From: Ashinkailepas kermadecensis
Taxonomy: Eukaryota > Arthropoda > Thecostraca > Neolepadidae
Direction of reading: 5' to 3'
Assembly (NCBI GenBank): GCA_034440615.1
Contig: JAOTOM010004569.1
Location: 1-64,000, forward strand
DNA length: 64,000 nucleotides
This document shows, one piece after another, positions 47,440 through 57,589 of the stretch. Numbering within the stretch: position 1 is the stretch's first letter; the number at the start of each line of letters is the position of its first letter. A model generated the notes under the pieces. The model saw only the letters and a list, made by a program, of their open reading frames with translations. It was not told the origin of the DNA and searched no databases. Both the position numbers and the translations under genes were made by a program.

Positions 47440-48055
47440 ATTTGTCACTGCCACCGGCAATGTGTGCTGTCCCCACCTCCTTGGTAACACCGGCAGCGCA
47501 GCTTGTCTGTCACTGCCCCCGGCAATGTGTGCTGTCCCCACCTCCTTGGTAGCACCAGCAGCGCAGCTTGTCTGTCACTGCCACCGGCAATGTGTGCTGT
47601 CCCCACCTCCTTGGTAGCACCGGCAGCGCAGTTGTCTGTCACTGCCACCGGCAAGTGTGCTGTCCCCACCTCCTTGGTAGCACCGGCAGACAGCTCGTCT
47701 GTCACTGCCCCCGGCAATGTCTGTCCCCACCTCCTTGGTAACACCGGCAGCACAGCTCTCTGTCTGCCCCGGCAATTGTGCTGTCCCACCTCCTTGGTAG
47801 CACCGGCAGCGAGCTTGTCTGTCACTGCCACCGGCAATGTGGTGTCCCACCTCCTTGGTAACACCGGCACGCAGTGTCTGTCACTGCCCCCGGCAATGTG
47901 TGCTGTCCCCACCTCCTTGGTAGCAGCGGCACGCTTGTCTGTCACTGCCACCGTCAAGTTGCTTCCCACCTCTTTGATAACACCGGCAGCACAGCTCGTC
48001 TGTCGCCCCCGGCAATGTGTGCTCTCCCCCCTTTTGATAACACCGGCAGCGCGCC
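47440..48055. repeat. Minisatellite, about 65-bp unit, about 10 copies with many small deletions
   Basis: Units share gtctgtcactgccaccggca, then atgtgtgctgtcc and cacctccttggtagcaccgg. Units from about 47630 on lose single bases or short runs at many different sites. Confidence 0.94.
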
Positions 48056-49374
48056 GAAAACAAAAGATGTTCACAAATGTATTGTTGCTGACACCCATCC
48101 CCTTGCTCTGGCTTCTTGTGGCTCTTAGTTTGAGCACGAGTATGTCGAAATTTCGCTGTGTTTGCTGGGAGCGTGGTTGAATTATCACAGTCGTTGTGCC
48201 GCCACACACTAACATCGGCGCTCGGTGGCACACAAATAGCATCGGCACCGAGCAGGAGCTATGTGCGATATAGCTTAGGTAGACCAGGCCGGCTCCCGAA
48301 ACTCCCGGACAGTCTCGTGCGCAGCGACATACGCCATCCGACACCCGAGACCAGATCTACTATCTCCTCTCACTCGAGAGCCTCGCGAGAGCCAGCCGTC
48401 ACCCACCATCCTACCCCGTTTCCCTCTCGCCGGCTCTCCGGATTCGCCGCATCAGCGCCGCAGAGGCGGCGGCAGCGCTCCTGACGTAGCACCGCCTCCG
48501 GCGGCCGACTCGGCGCTGCCGTACATCGATCCCTCGACGGCAGGTGGCCAACTGGCCAGCGCCGATCTGCCTGGCCGGCGGATCTTCTGCGACTGCGGCG
48601 GCGTTCGAGGTGCGCACGGTATAAGGTAGAACCCGCCCAGGAGGCGCTGCCGCACCCCTGGGCGCGGCGGCCGGGCAGACCGAGAAGACACGGTCAGGCG
48701 ATGAGTGAAGGCAAGCACAGGCTTGTCTGAAGGTATGGTAATTGTGAAGCAAATGGAGGCATTTATATGCGACAAGTGCCGAGGGTAAAAGCTGACTGAA
48801 GGCCAAGAATTCCGATCAGATAACAAGCGCTGGGTACAAAACTGAGTAGATAGTTTGGTGAGGTGGATGCTGAGTGTGAGGATGGGTAGGGTGGTTGGAT
48901 ATATGTTGAATACGATCGGGTTGAGGATGGGCAAACGCAGATGAAGAACAGGAACCATTAGACAGTTCTTACAAGCAAGTTTTCTGCTTGAATTGCATAT
49001 TTACTTTCACTAATTTCGCGATACTGGACGACATATGAATTCCATTCACAGCATCATGTCAGTTCCACTCACAATGTCATGTCAGTTTCGCTCACAGTGC
49101 CATATCAGTTTCATAGATCTTGTGTGGGTAACATGTACACTACGTGCAGCACAGCCAGCACCTTGACTATGATGACTGTGCCCAATGGAAGACATCAGAA
49201 ACAATTCGCATCGACTACGTCCGGTGCGGAATAACTTTTACTCACACCGCTTATCGCTTGGCGATTCGGTGCTCCGTGCCGCCCCAGCGATGAATGCTGG
49301 TCTGATGAAGCGCAGCCACCTAACGCAAGCTTCAGCATGTTGGAAGCATCGATCGGCAGTGAGTGGCAACACTA
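48056..49374. other. Unique sequence with a CpG-rich part (48400-48680)
   Basis: No gene recognised. From 49030 to 49115 a short ctcacagtgtcatgtcagtt-like repeat occurs three times. Confidence 0.45.
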
Positions 49375-49505
49375 AAAACATCGCTCGGCGCGGGATGGAC
49401 CATCGCTGATGCTGATCGCTCGGCGCAGACAGACCATCGCTCGGAGCAGCAACCAGAACAGACCGTCTCTCGGAGCAGCAACGCGAGCAGACCATCGCTG
49501 GTCGA
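49375..49505. repeat. Degenerate tandem repeat, about 33-bp unit
   Basis: About four copies of cagaccatcgctcggagcag with substitutions and length changes. Confidence 0.7.
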
Positions 49506-49722
49506 TTTTTTCCGCTGCTGAAGCCGTAGTCTATGCCGGTTCCCCGAGCCCGAGACGTGCAAGCACTGGTAAAAACTCGACACAATCGCAGGTCGACACG
49601 CCGCGCAGATCGTGTGGGATTCTGGCTCCACACGACGCCATGAGGGCGGCGGGAACGGACGCCGCACTCACTGCTCAGTCCCCGAGACAACAACGCGCTA
49701 TGCAATGTGCATGTGCACTGCT

Positions 49723-49760
49723 TGTTTGTTTGTTTGTTTATTGGGTGATCCACGATGCGA
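49723..49760 (-). mobile_element. SINE family B 3'-end fragment
   Basis: Read on the minus strand, gatcacccaataaacaaaca matches the 3' end of the copies at 34632 and 61439. Only the tail is preserved. Confidence 0.5.
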
Positions 49761-49904
49761 GCATGTGCGCCGTCAACGCTGCACTGTGTACCGTAAAGGG
49801 TACGCTTTGCAATAATACCATGATATAGAGGCGACCAGCCGGACGAGGTGAGCATAACTGGCGTCCCACAGTCACGAGTGAGACAGACCGGCGTCTGTCT
49901 CACA

Positions 49905-50195
49905 GTCCGGCCGGTCTGTTCCCCAGTTCCGCTGGTCCGCCTGCCGGTATACTCCACAGTTCCGCTGGTCCGCCTGCCGGTATACTCCACAGTTCCGCTA
50001 GTCCGCCTGCCGGTCTGCTCCACAGTTCCGCTGGTCCGCCTGCCGGTCTGCTCCACAGTTCCGCTGGTCCGCCTGCCGGTCTGCTCCACAGTTCCGCTGG
50101 TCCCCCTGCCGGTCTGCCCCACAGTTCCGCTGGTCCCCCTGCCGGTGTGCTCCACAGTTCCGCTGGTCCGCCTGCCGGTCCGCTCCGATGGTGTA
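49905..50195. repeat. Minisatellite, 33-bp unit, about 8-9 copies
   Basis: Units share tccgctggtccgcctgccgg then tctgctccacagt, with tatactcc and cccctgcc variants. Confidence 0.95.
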
Positions 50196-50696
50196 CTCGG
50201 CACCAGGGCGGACGGGCTGTGCCACAGAACCCGTCAGAGCTCGCTGTTCCCGCCTCACTCCTCATGGTCGACTCCTGAACTCCGTTTCGGCCCGCGGGTT
50301 TAGGTGAGCGTGACCCCGGGTCGAGCAATGGGTTAAATGTAGGCAAACCTCGGATCGAACGATGAGTCCAGGCAATGGCAATGGTATTGCATGTAGGCAG
50401 TCAGCGCGATGCTGCGTACGTCTGTTTGTTATTTTTGCTCATGGGCGCTTCAACGAGTCTCCTATCATTACCGCTCAATATATCCGATCCACCAAAAAAG
50501 CCAACATCAAGTTCTTATGCTTCCACTTTCCCCTTCCAGCGCCCAATACATCCGCTCCACTAAAACTGCCAACATGAAGTTCTTAGAATTCCACTTTCTC
50601 CCTCCATTTCACTTTCTTCACGTCCCTCTCTTTTTCTCGCACTCGTTTTCTTTCACTCCGCCCTGTCTTTCTCTTTATCAAGCTCTATATATGTAC
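50196..50696. other. Unique sequence, no gene seen
   Basis: A gcgcccaatacatccgctcc-like segment occurs as a diverged pair at about 50475 and 50540. Confidence 0.4.
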
Positions 50697-50729
50697 ACAC
50701 ACACACACACACACACACATTCTTCGTTG

Positions 50730-50796
<67 letters not shown>
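50697..50796. repeat. (CA)n followed by (TA)n microsatellite
   Basis: A run of CA dinucleotides at 50697-50720 and about 32 TA dinucleotides at 50731-50796. Confidence 0.96.
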
Positions 50797-50797
<1 letters not shown>

Positions 50798-51102
50798 TGG
50801 CGGATCTAGCCCACCGGTTTGGGGGGGCAACTTTCGGTTTACGGCGCCAGCCTCCCCATCCCCTCCCGGGGGGGGAGGGGAGGGGAGGCTGACCAAACAA
50901 TTATAACAAAATACCTTTAAAATTGGAGATTATTTCACCCGGAACGCTATTTTTTAACCTCAGCAAGGGTTACTGCATTTTAATTCAGTTTACTTTTGTT
51001 GGTTTTTTTTTTTTTGGGGGGGGCCAAAAGACACTATGCCCCCCCTTTGAAGCGCTTGGGGGGGCATGGCCGGAATGGCCCCCCCCCCTGGATCCGCCAG
51101 TG
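50797..51102. mobile_element. TA-flanked MITE of about 305 bp
   Basis: The left end reads ctggcggatctagcccac and the inverted right end reads cactggcggatccaggggg, so the ends are terminal inverted repeats around ACTGGCGGATC. Both flanks are TA repeats, consistent with a TA target. The interior has G- and C-runs and no transposase; it is a non-autonomous DNA transposon. Confidence 0.85.
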
Positions 51103-51104
51103 TA

Positions 51105-51136
<32 letters not shown>
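51103..51136. repeat. (TA)n microsatellite
   Basis: Continuation of the TA tract on the right side of the MITE. Confidence 0.93.
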
Positions 51137-51699
51137 GAACGCATATTCAAAGGCTTTTTCTGACATCTCTGGATAAGTCAGCTTACATTGCTATGATTAC
51201 ATCTGTGCATTAATTACACTTCAACTTATTATACCTAAAATGTTATACCTAAAAATACGCTTTCAATTGTGTACTTTTCCAATTTCACGCAATAACGCCC
51301 GGCCGCCGCCAAGTCAACGTCCGTGCACCTATGCATACGCCTGGCGCATTCGTCGCATTCGCCACACTTTGTGCGTTTCTGCCGTTTCTGTGATTTTTGT
51401 TAGGCCCTCACGTTTCGATAATTGCAGCCGTATGATGGTTTGTGCCTTATTTGACGTCATGGAATGCTTCGTATGATGGTTCGGTGGGAAAATTCCATGA
51501 ATTCAATTATAAATTATTTCTCTTCCTCCCAAATCTCTTGTGGAAAAGAAATATGGATGCCCCTCTGAATCGCGATAAACCTACCTCATCTGTCTGTATA
51601 AAAGGTATGCTCCCAGATTGGCTACCGAATCTAGACGCGCTGGTTCCGTGTTCGTTTAAGGGCCGTTGTGTTTTTTTTCTCGCCTTCTGATGAGTTCTA
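51137..51699. other. Unique sequence, no gene seen
   Basis: Nothing recognised. Confidence 0.4.
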
Positions 51700-52610
51700 G
51701 GGCACCAGCGCGATTTTAGTTCCCCAGAGCATTTTGCACATCCCGACGTGTTTATTTTCTGACTTATTTCGACTCACGGTGTTTTTGAGAGACTGGCGCG
51801 TTTTCGACAGTCCCGATATGTTTTCCTGCTGCCCCGGCTCGTCTTGTATGACCATGTCGCTTTTTGTGGGCCTCGACCTGTTTTTTTTTAGGTCATAATG
51901 CCGTCTTTGTGGCCCCGGTGTGCTTTGAGGTTCCCAGCGCATTTTGAGGGTCACCGGTGCTTTTTTTGTAGGATTCCCTGTGTGCTTATTTGGGGCCCCG
52001 GCATATTTGAAAGCCCTATCACTTTTTCGGACACGGTGTGTCTTTGAGGGCCCCGATACGTTTTCGGGCTCACGATGGCGTCGAGGGCATCGCTGTATTT
52101 ACTTAGGGTCTCCGACGGGAATGCTTGGGCTCTGGACGATAATTTTGGTGCCCGGTGTGAATCTTGGCGGCGTCGGCGGTATTTGCTGAGTTCCAGACGA
52201 TATTTTTTCCAGCTCAGGCGCGAGTTTTCGAAGCTCTGTCGTGAATTACCTGGGCCCGACGCGATTTTTCGGAACCTCCACTGATTTTTTCGTAGCCTCG
52301 GTCACTTTTCGGAGTCCCGGCGTGAGTTGTTGGGCTCCTGGCTGGGTTTTTCTGGTCCCGGCGCGATTTTTGGGACCCGGCGCAAATCCCTTGAGGCCCC
52401 CACACGTTTGTCGGAGACATACGTGATCTTGGGGACCTCTGGTACGACTTTGCGGTCTCAAGAGCGAAATGTCGGGCCCGGATGAATTTTTCTGGGTCCC
52501 TATTGAATTTTGAGTGACCCGAACTGATTTTTGTCGGATCCCGGTTCGATTTTGGGGCACCGGCGTGATTTGTCGGGGCTAGTGCAACTTCGCGCTTTTC
52601 ACTTATACGA
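51700..52610. repeat. Highly degenerate tandem repeat, about 30-35-bp period
   Basis: Segments like ggccccggcgcgattttt recur about 27 times with strong divergence: a g/c-rich half alternates with a T-run half. An old minisatellite. Confidence 0.65.
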
Positions 52611-52639
52611 AATACTTAATTTTTACAGGGCGTCTTTCA

Positions 52640-52960
52640 ACAGCTTGGCACCTTCATCAAACCAGGGGTCTTTGTACGACTTGGGCCCCATCCGTCGGCC
52701 CAAGGACACTTTCTGACGGCTCGAGGTCCTCTCCAGCAACATAGGGCCCCTCCGTTGTCTGAGGGACTTTCTTTGACGACCCAAGGCCTCTTCCGGCGGA
52801 CCAGAGGCCTCTCCGTTAGCCCAAGGGCCCTTCCAACGATATGGGCCCCCTCCGCTGACCTGGAAGTCCTTCACGTTTGCCAAGCCCAGGGCCCTCAATG
52901 TCTTCCAGAGGGCACTCTCCGTTGACTCGGGGGCCCTCTTCATCGGTTCGGGACCATCTT
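52640..52960. repeat. Degenerate tandem repeat, about 30-bp period
   Basis: Segments like ggcccctccgttggcccaag recur about ten times. Confidence 0.65.
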
Positions 52961-52974
52961 CGTCAGCCAGGGTT

Positions 52975-53150
52975 GTGGGCATGACAGATATACTGCAGCC
53001 GGCATCCGAGGGTGACTGTTGCGTCACAGCCCCGACCGACAGGAGGCTGAGGACCCTTGCAAACGAAGACTCGTGCGGCTAATAGGACAACCATTGCGGC
53101 CAGAGGACAGCGCTGACCCTCCGTTGGTGCCGAAATGGGTCAGGACCCAT
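52975..53150 (+). repeat. Dispersed repeat module, copy 1
   Basis: ccggcatccgagggtgact, gcgtcacagccccgaccg, cgaagactcgtgcg and gctgaccctccgttg followed by ccgaaatgggtc occur in the same order at 54625-54780. Confidence 0.88.
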
Positions 53151-53529
53151 TTCGCCCGCCCCATTGATTTCGAGATTCATTGACTTTTAGGGAAGTAACG
53201 TTCTTGGAAAATTGTTCCTCCGATCTTCATCATGGACAGTTCAGGGATTCTAACGCTAGAACTTCACTTCCCACCAGCACTAGGGAGTAGGGAAGGTTTT
53301 TAGAACCTCTCTGACAACTCTTGATGGTCCTGATGGGTTCTGATCGGTCCGGATGGGTTTCGTTAACTTCCCAGGTTGTGCATTTTAAATGTCACCCCAA
53401 ACTAGCGCTGACCTATATTAGCAACGCATTCGCATTCGCATTCAGCATCCTATTCGCATACTCTCCGAATTCGGTCATTTTTTTCAGGATATGATCTTTG
53501 TCGCTTGCAAAAGTAAGGCAAACAACGAT

Positions 53530-54415
53530 TCTTCAGTAGGACGAGCGGTTCGATCTCCAGAGGTCCAGAGAGGTCACTCGGGTCAAAAACGGTGTACCGC
53601 ATACAATTCGAAGTATTTTACTTAGCCAAATGATTCCAACGCCTAGATGTCCGCTGTCCATCAAAGATCCAGCACATCGAATTACGTGAACTTCAATGCC
53701 ACGGTTTGACCTCAGGTCACCGAAGTTGGTTTTACTCATGCATTATATCTATGTACGGGGTACCGAATAAAATCATGGTGACACATTGGATATACATGAT
53801 TTTTCCAGGTGATAGTCTACATACATAGAGTATAGAGCACGCACATAGAGCACATCGATCAAAATGACCCATTATGGCCACTGATTCATCACCGTTCGCC
53901 AAAAAAGCCCCAAAAATGCAACTATACCAAATTATTGTGTACCCGGTAATTTCCGACAAAATTTTACCTGGCACGACGAAAAAACACCCAGACATTGGTT
54001 ATGGTCCATGGATGCAGCACATTGAGGCATCTGGCCTATAATCTCATAGTTTGGCCTATATTCGCAAAATACTGTTTTGACCATGCATTATTGCCATCTG
54101 CGGGGTACCTGATAATACCTTCCTAAATACATTCATCGGATGGACATTAGAGCCAAAAAATCTCCCATCGGACTGGAAAGCAGCACATCCAAGCATGTCA
54201 CCTTCAAGTTCACCATTTGACCTCAGGTCAACGAAGACTTTAACATTAAACCCTATGGGAATATCACGGTGTACCCAAATACAATTTTCCTGAATGCATT
54301 TATCGGATGGATAATAGCGTCGAATAATCGCTCACCGAGCAAGGACGCAGCACATCCGAGCATGTGACCGTCAGCGCCAGCGTTTGACCTCAGGTCAGGT
54401 TTTATGAAATTCAGA
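53530..54415. repeat. Satellite-like tandem repeat, period roughly 150-200 bp, diverged
   Basis: Units contain gcagcacatccgagcatgtg, a tttgacctcaggtca block and a ggggtacctgataata block. Two neighbouring units (54105-54235 and 54265-54400) are clearly alike; 53590-53730 and 53990-54110 are older copies. Confidence 0.75.
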
Positions 54416-54624
54416 AAAAGAAAGTAGTCCACTTGGGTACCGTATGTGGGCCAAACGAAGAATTCAATGTAGACTATCTCAACACTGATGCATGCACTAG
54501 CAACACAAGAAGCAGAAAACTGCGTGATCTGACCTCTATCGATGACGCATTTCATCAGGTAGCACAAGCATCCCATTCAACAACGCATCACGACAGGCTA
54601 AGGCTGTCAACACCGGATGTCTGA

Positions 54625-54780
54625 GGCCCGCCGGGTGACAGATACTGAAGCCGGCATCCGAGGGTGACTCCTGCGTCACAGCCCCGACCGGCAGGACCAT
54701 TGCCAGCGAAGACTCGTGCGTTGCCATGAGGACAGCCATTGATAGCGCTGACCCTCCGTTGATGCCGAAATGGGTCCTCC
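54625..54780 (+). repeat. Dispersed repeat module, copy 2
   Basis: Second copy of the module at 52975; direct orientation, with small indels (the gaggctgaggacc segment is shortened). Confidence 0.88.
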
Positions 54781-54939
54781 TTCCAGAACTTGTATCAATT
54801 ACGGCAATCGTTGATCACGGAACATGAACTTAATTCAGCATAAATAAACCGGGGCGCGCATCTTCCGATCAGCATATCAACATGTGCTCAACGACGGCAC
54901 AGAGCCTGGCGATCATTGGCACATGCCCCGCGGGAGAAA

Positions 54940-55012
54940 AACCCTGACTGCGCGCCTGGCACCTGCGAGCCGAAGGCTCCGGGTTCGAGGCCCGGTCACG
55001 ACATGCGCAATT
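54940..55012 (+). mobile_element. tRNA-like 3' half (SINE head or tRNA pseudogene)
   Basis: CCGGGTTCGAGGCCCGG forms a perfect T-arm with a B box. The upstream half does not give a good A box. Not a functional tRNA gene as seen. Confidence 0.4.
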
Positions 55013-55839
55013 TCGTCATCGCTGGCAGACGGGAGCGCTGTTCTGCAACTGTGCAACTGTGCGGCGACGTCGGGTGCTGCCACCGGCTGAACGAGCTGCA
55101 CCAGGACGCAGAGCTGTCGTCAGCCGGCCAGTCGCCGCCGCAACAGACCGACCACAAGAGGGCGACCGTCCGGCTCCGCGGACGGGTCGTGCCCGTAGTG
55201 ACGTCACTGGCAGCTGACAGTGAAGTGGCAGTGAAGCTGCGCCGGTCTGCAGCTCCGGCACATCCTGCTTCCTGCTGCCAGGGAGCGCACCGTGCAGTCG
55301 TTCAGACTGCGACCCACACGGAATGGCTGATGGCGCTTTCTGACGGTGTTATTGCGGTTGTAGACAGTCGATTTCTGTAGATTGTAATGCGCGTGACTTT
55401 GAACCCGTGTGACACCAAGATGTGTTTGGACACCGGCTCGTCGGAGCAGCGCCAGTGACCGGTTACCCTGACGATAACCGAGTGGAAGTCTATCTGGAAA
55501 TAATTAATCCACAAAGCTATGGAGTAGACGTGTAACGCACCAGATGTACGTCGGGCAACTCTGCTCTTGTTCCACGGCCTGCTGTACCCGAGCACTCGGA
55601 CACACATTACGTCATGGTGCGAATTCGGAGATCAGGACCTTTGGATACGAATGTAACAGTCGAGGGCGGCGAACGGCACCCGGCTAGCAGCCCTACCTTT
55701 CAGGCATCTTTATATTGGCCATATCTTGCTATTAGCCAGGTTATGCCACGATTGCATAACCTGATCCTTTTCGGCCTGAGCCCACAATCGTCTCCTTTCA
55801 CCATAATGAGAATCATTTTCAGCTGAGATCACCTCGGGC
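55013..55839. other. Unique sequence, no gene recognised
   Basis: The left part is CpG-rich with a 154-codon open frame (54916-55380) of no recognisable family. Confidence 0.4.
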
Positions 55840-56052
55840 TGCTGCATACCGGCTGCTACCAGCGCACCTCCGACTGCAGCATGCCGACTGCTACCAGCGC
55901 ACCTCCGGCTGCTACCAGCACACCTCCGGCTGCTACCAGCGCATCTCTGGCTGCTGCATACCGGCTGCTACCAACGCACCTCCGGCTGCTACCAGCGCAT
56001 CTCTGGCTGCTGCATACCGGCTGCTACCAGCGCACCTCCGGCTGCTACCCTT
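55840..56052. repeat. Minisatellite, 21-bp basic unit, about 10 copies
   Basis: ctgctaccagcgcacctccg alternates with ctgctgcataccgg segments, giving a longer higher-order period. Confidence 0.92.
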
Positions 56053-57484
56053 TGGTGTGCCTCACTTTACAGCGTGCCTGCTTGCTAATAGCTACACCAT
56101 TTTTAGCATATTGATGTGCAGCAAGTCAAATCAACAAATAAGTATGATGCATGGAAAGCATCAACTGCAGAAAATAGCCTCCGCTTCTTTCGAACGTTCC
56201 AGCGACCTTGACGGTCACGCTGGTTCTTCCACATGTCGCATATGGTTCGAGGGAAGAAATGACAAATTCAGGAGCCACGGTACGTACCAGGCGACAAATG
56301 GTTGGACTACACTTTAAGGCTCGCGACACGGTCCATCGAGCATCACTGCTCTCAGTACTGCTTCGAGGCAGAGGAACAGCCAAGCGCCGAAAGCGGTCTC
56401 CATTGAATCACCTCTTTTGGAGGATAGGGGGGGGTCGGGCCCTTTCTTAAGGAAATCCTGCCTGCAACCCTGCTTCGAGATATGCATGAAGAATTCCGGC
56501 CAACCTGACACGCCTCCCTCTGTAGCTAGCGCGATGTACAATGCCAACCGTGTTGACAGACAATGCTAGCCGCCTGCCGCCTGCCCTGGTTGGACGCGCG
56601 CAGTCCGAAGCCATGCGTTGGCTGTCGACAACTCGAGTCGAACGGCAGACAGCCCACCAGTGGACGCCCTCCGCCGACCAGTCATGTTGGAGGTCTGCAA
56701 GGAGCCGGATCACGCACCTCTGCGTCGGCCCCAATCGACTGCCGCCGGTGATTTAGCCTCGGCGATATCGGACACGGAAAGAAGTTGGACTATGGTCATC
56801 AGTGCAACGAGTATCACATGTCAAAGTCGGAAACATTACGGCCAAGACATCCAGCAGTTTGCCACATTGCCTCCACTGGACCCGTTGATCCTGCAACTGT
56901 TCTAAGAGATTAAACAGTTGACGATCTAGATATATTACGGGCAGCTGAGGCTGGCAGAGCGCATTTGGCGACATATTCAACCCAGCACCCATCACACATC
57001 ACACATTAGAGCAAATATGTCTAGTCACAATCCAGATCGAATAAAAACGCATCCGAATACCATCAACTCCCTTCAATACGTCCTCTTCCAGCTCAACCGC
57101 CAGCCGTCCAACCGGGTGAGCACCACGTCGAACACATCACCGTCGGTCGACTAACTGCCACAGACACCCACCAGGGCGCACGAGGATCGCCGCAGGCGGC
57201 CGACCGTGCCCTTCGGGAGGCAGTCTTCTCCACGTGCCTCCACCACGACTACGTGCTCACCCTTCGCCGCCCAAACCCGCCGTTGTCCACGTCAGACGTG
57301 TATTGGGCCGGAAGACCGGCCGCACCGCGCCACCCGTACCTCGACATAACGCACGCTACACACACACACTCCGCGGGGCCGCCGGCGCCCGACCGGCCAC
57401 GCACCGCGCCCGCGGCCGACGCCGCGCCGGCGCGAGCCCTAGCTCGGCTCCTGTCGCCGGCCAGCGCGGCAGCCGGCGGGGCGG
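56053..57484. other. Unique sequence downstream of CYC1, no gene recognised
   Basis: This includes the CYC1 3' flank (GC-rich 57180-57484). No second gene was recognised on either strand. Confidence 0.45.
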
Positions 57485-57589
57485 CTAGTTTTTCGGCTTG
57501 TAGATGAGCTTACGCGACTTTATGACGCTCCACGTGCGCCGCTTCATGTAGTAGGCGGCGGCGATCAGCACCGGGAAGACCATCAGAAC
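57485..57589 (-). CDS. CYC1: CYC1 last exon, membrane anchor and stop
   Basis: Thirty-four codons and a TAG stop. It starts [18 protein letters not shown], most of the single transmembrane helix that anchors cytochrome c1, followed by the matrix-side basic tail [15 protein letters not shown]. The acceptor is gacgtcgacag|GTT. Sequence after the stop is very GC-rich and then contains a (GT)n-like stretch on the transcript strand. Confidence 0.96.
   Translation of the reverse strand, partial: VLMVFPVLIAAAYYMKRRTWSVIKSRKLIYKPKN

Noticed and set aside
57253..57507. Plus-strand frames overlapping the last CYC1 exon
   Set aside because: Antisense shadows of CYC1 and its GC-rich 3' flank.
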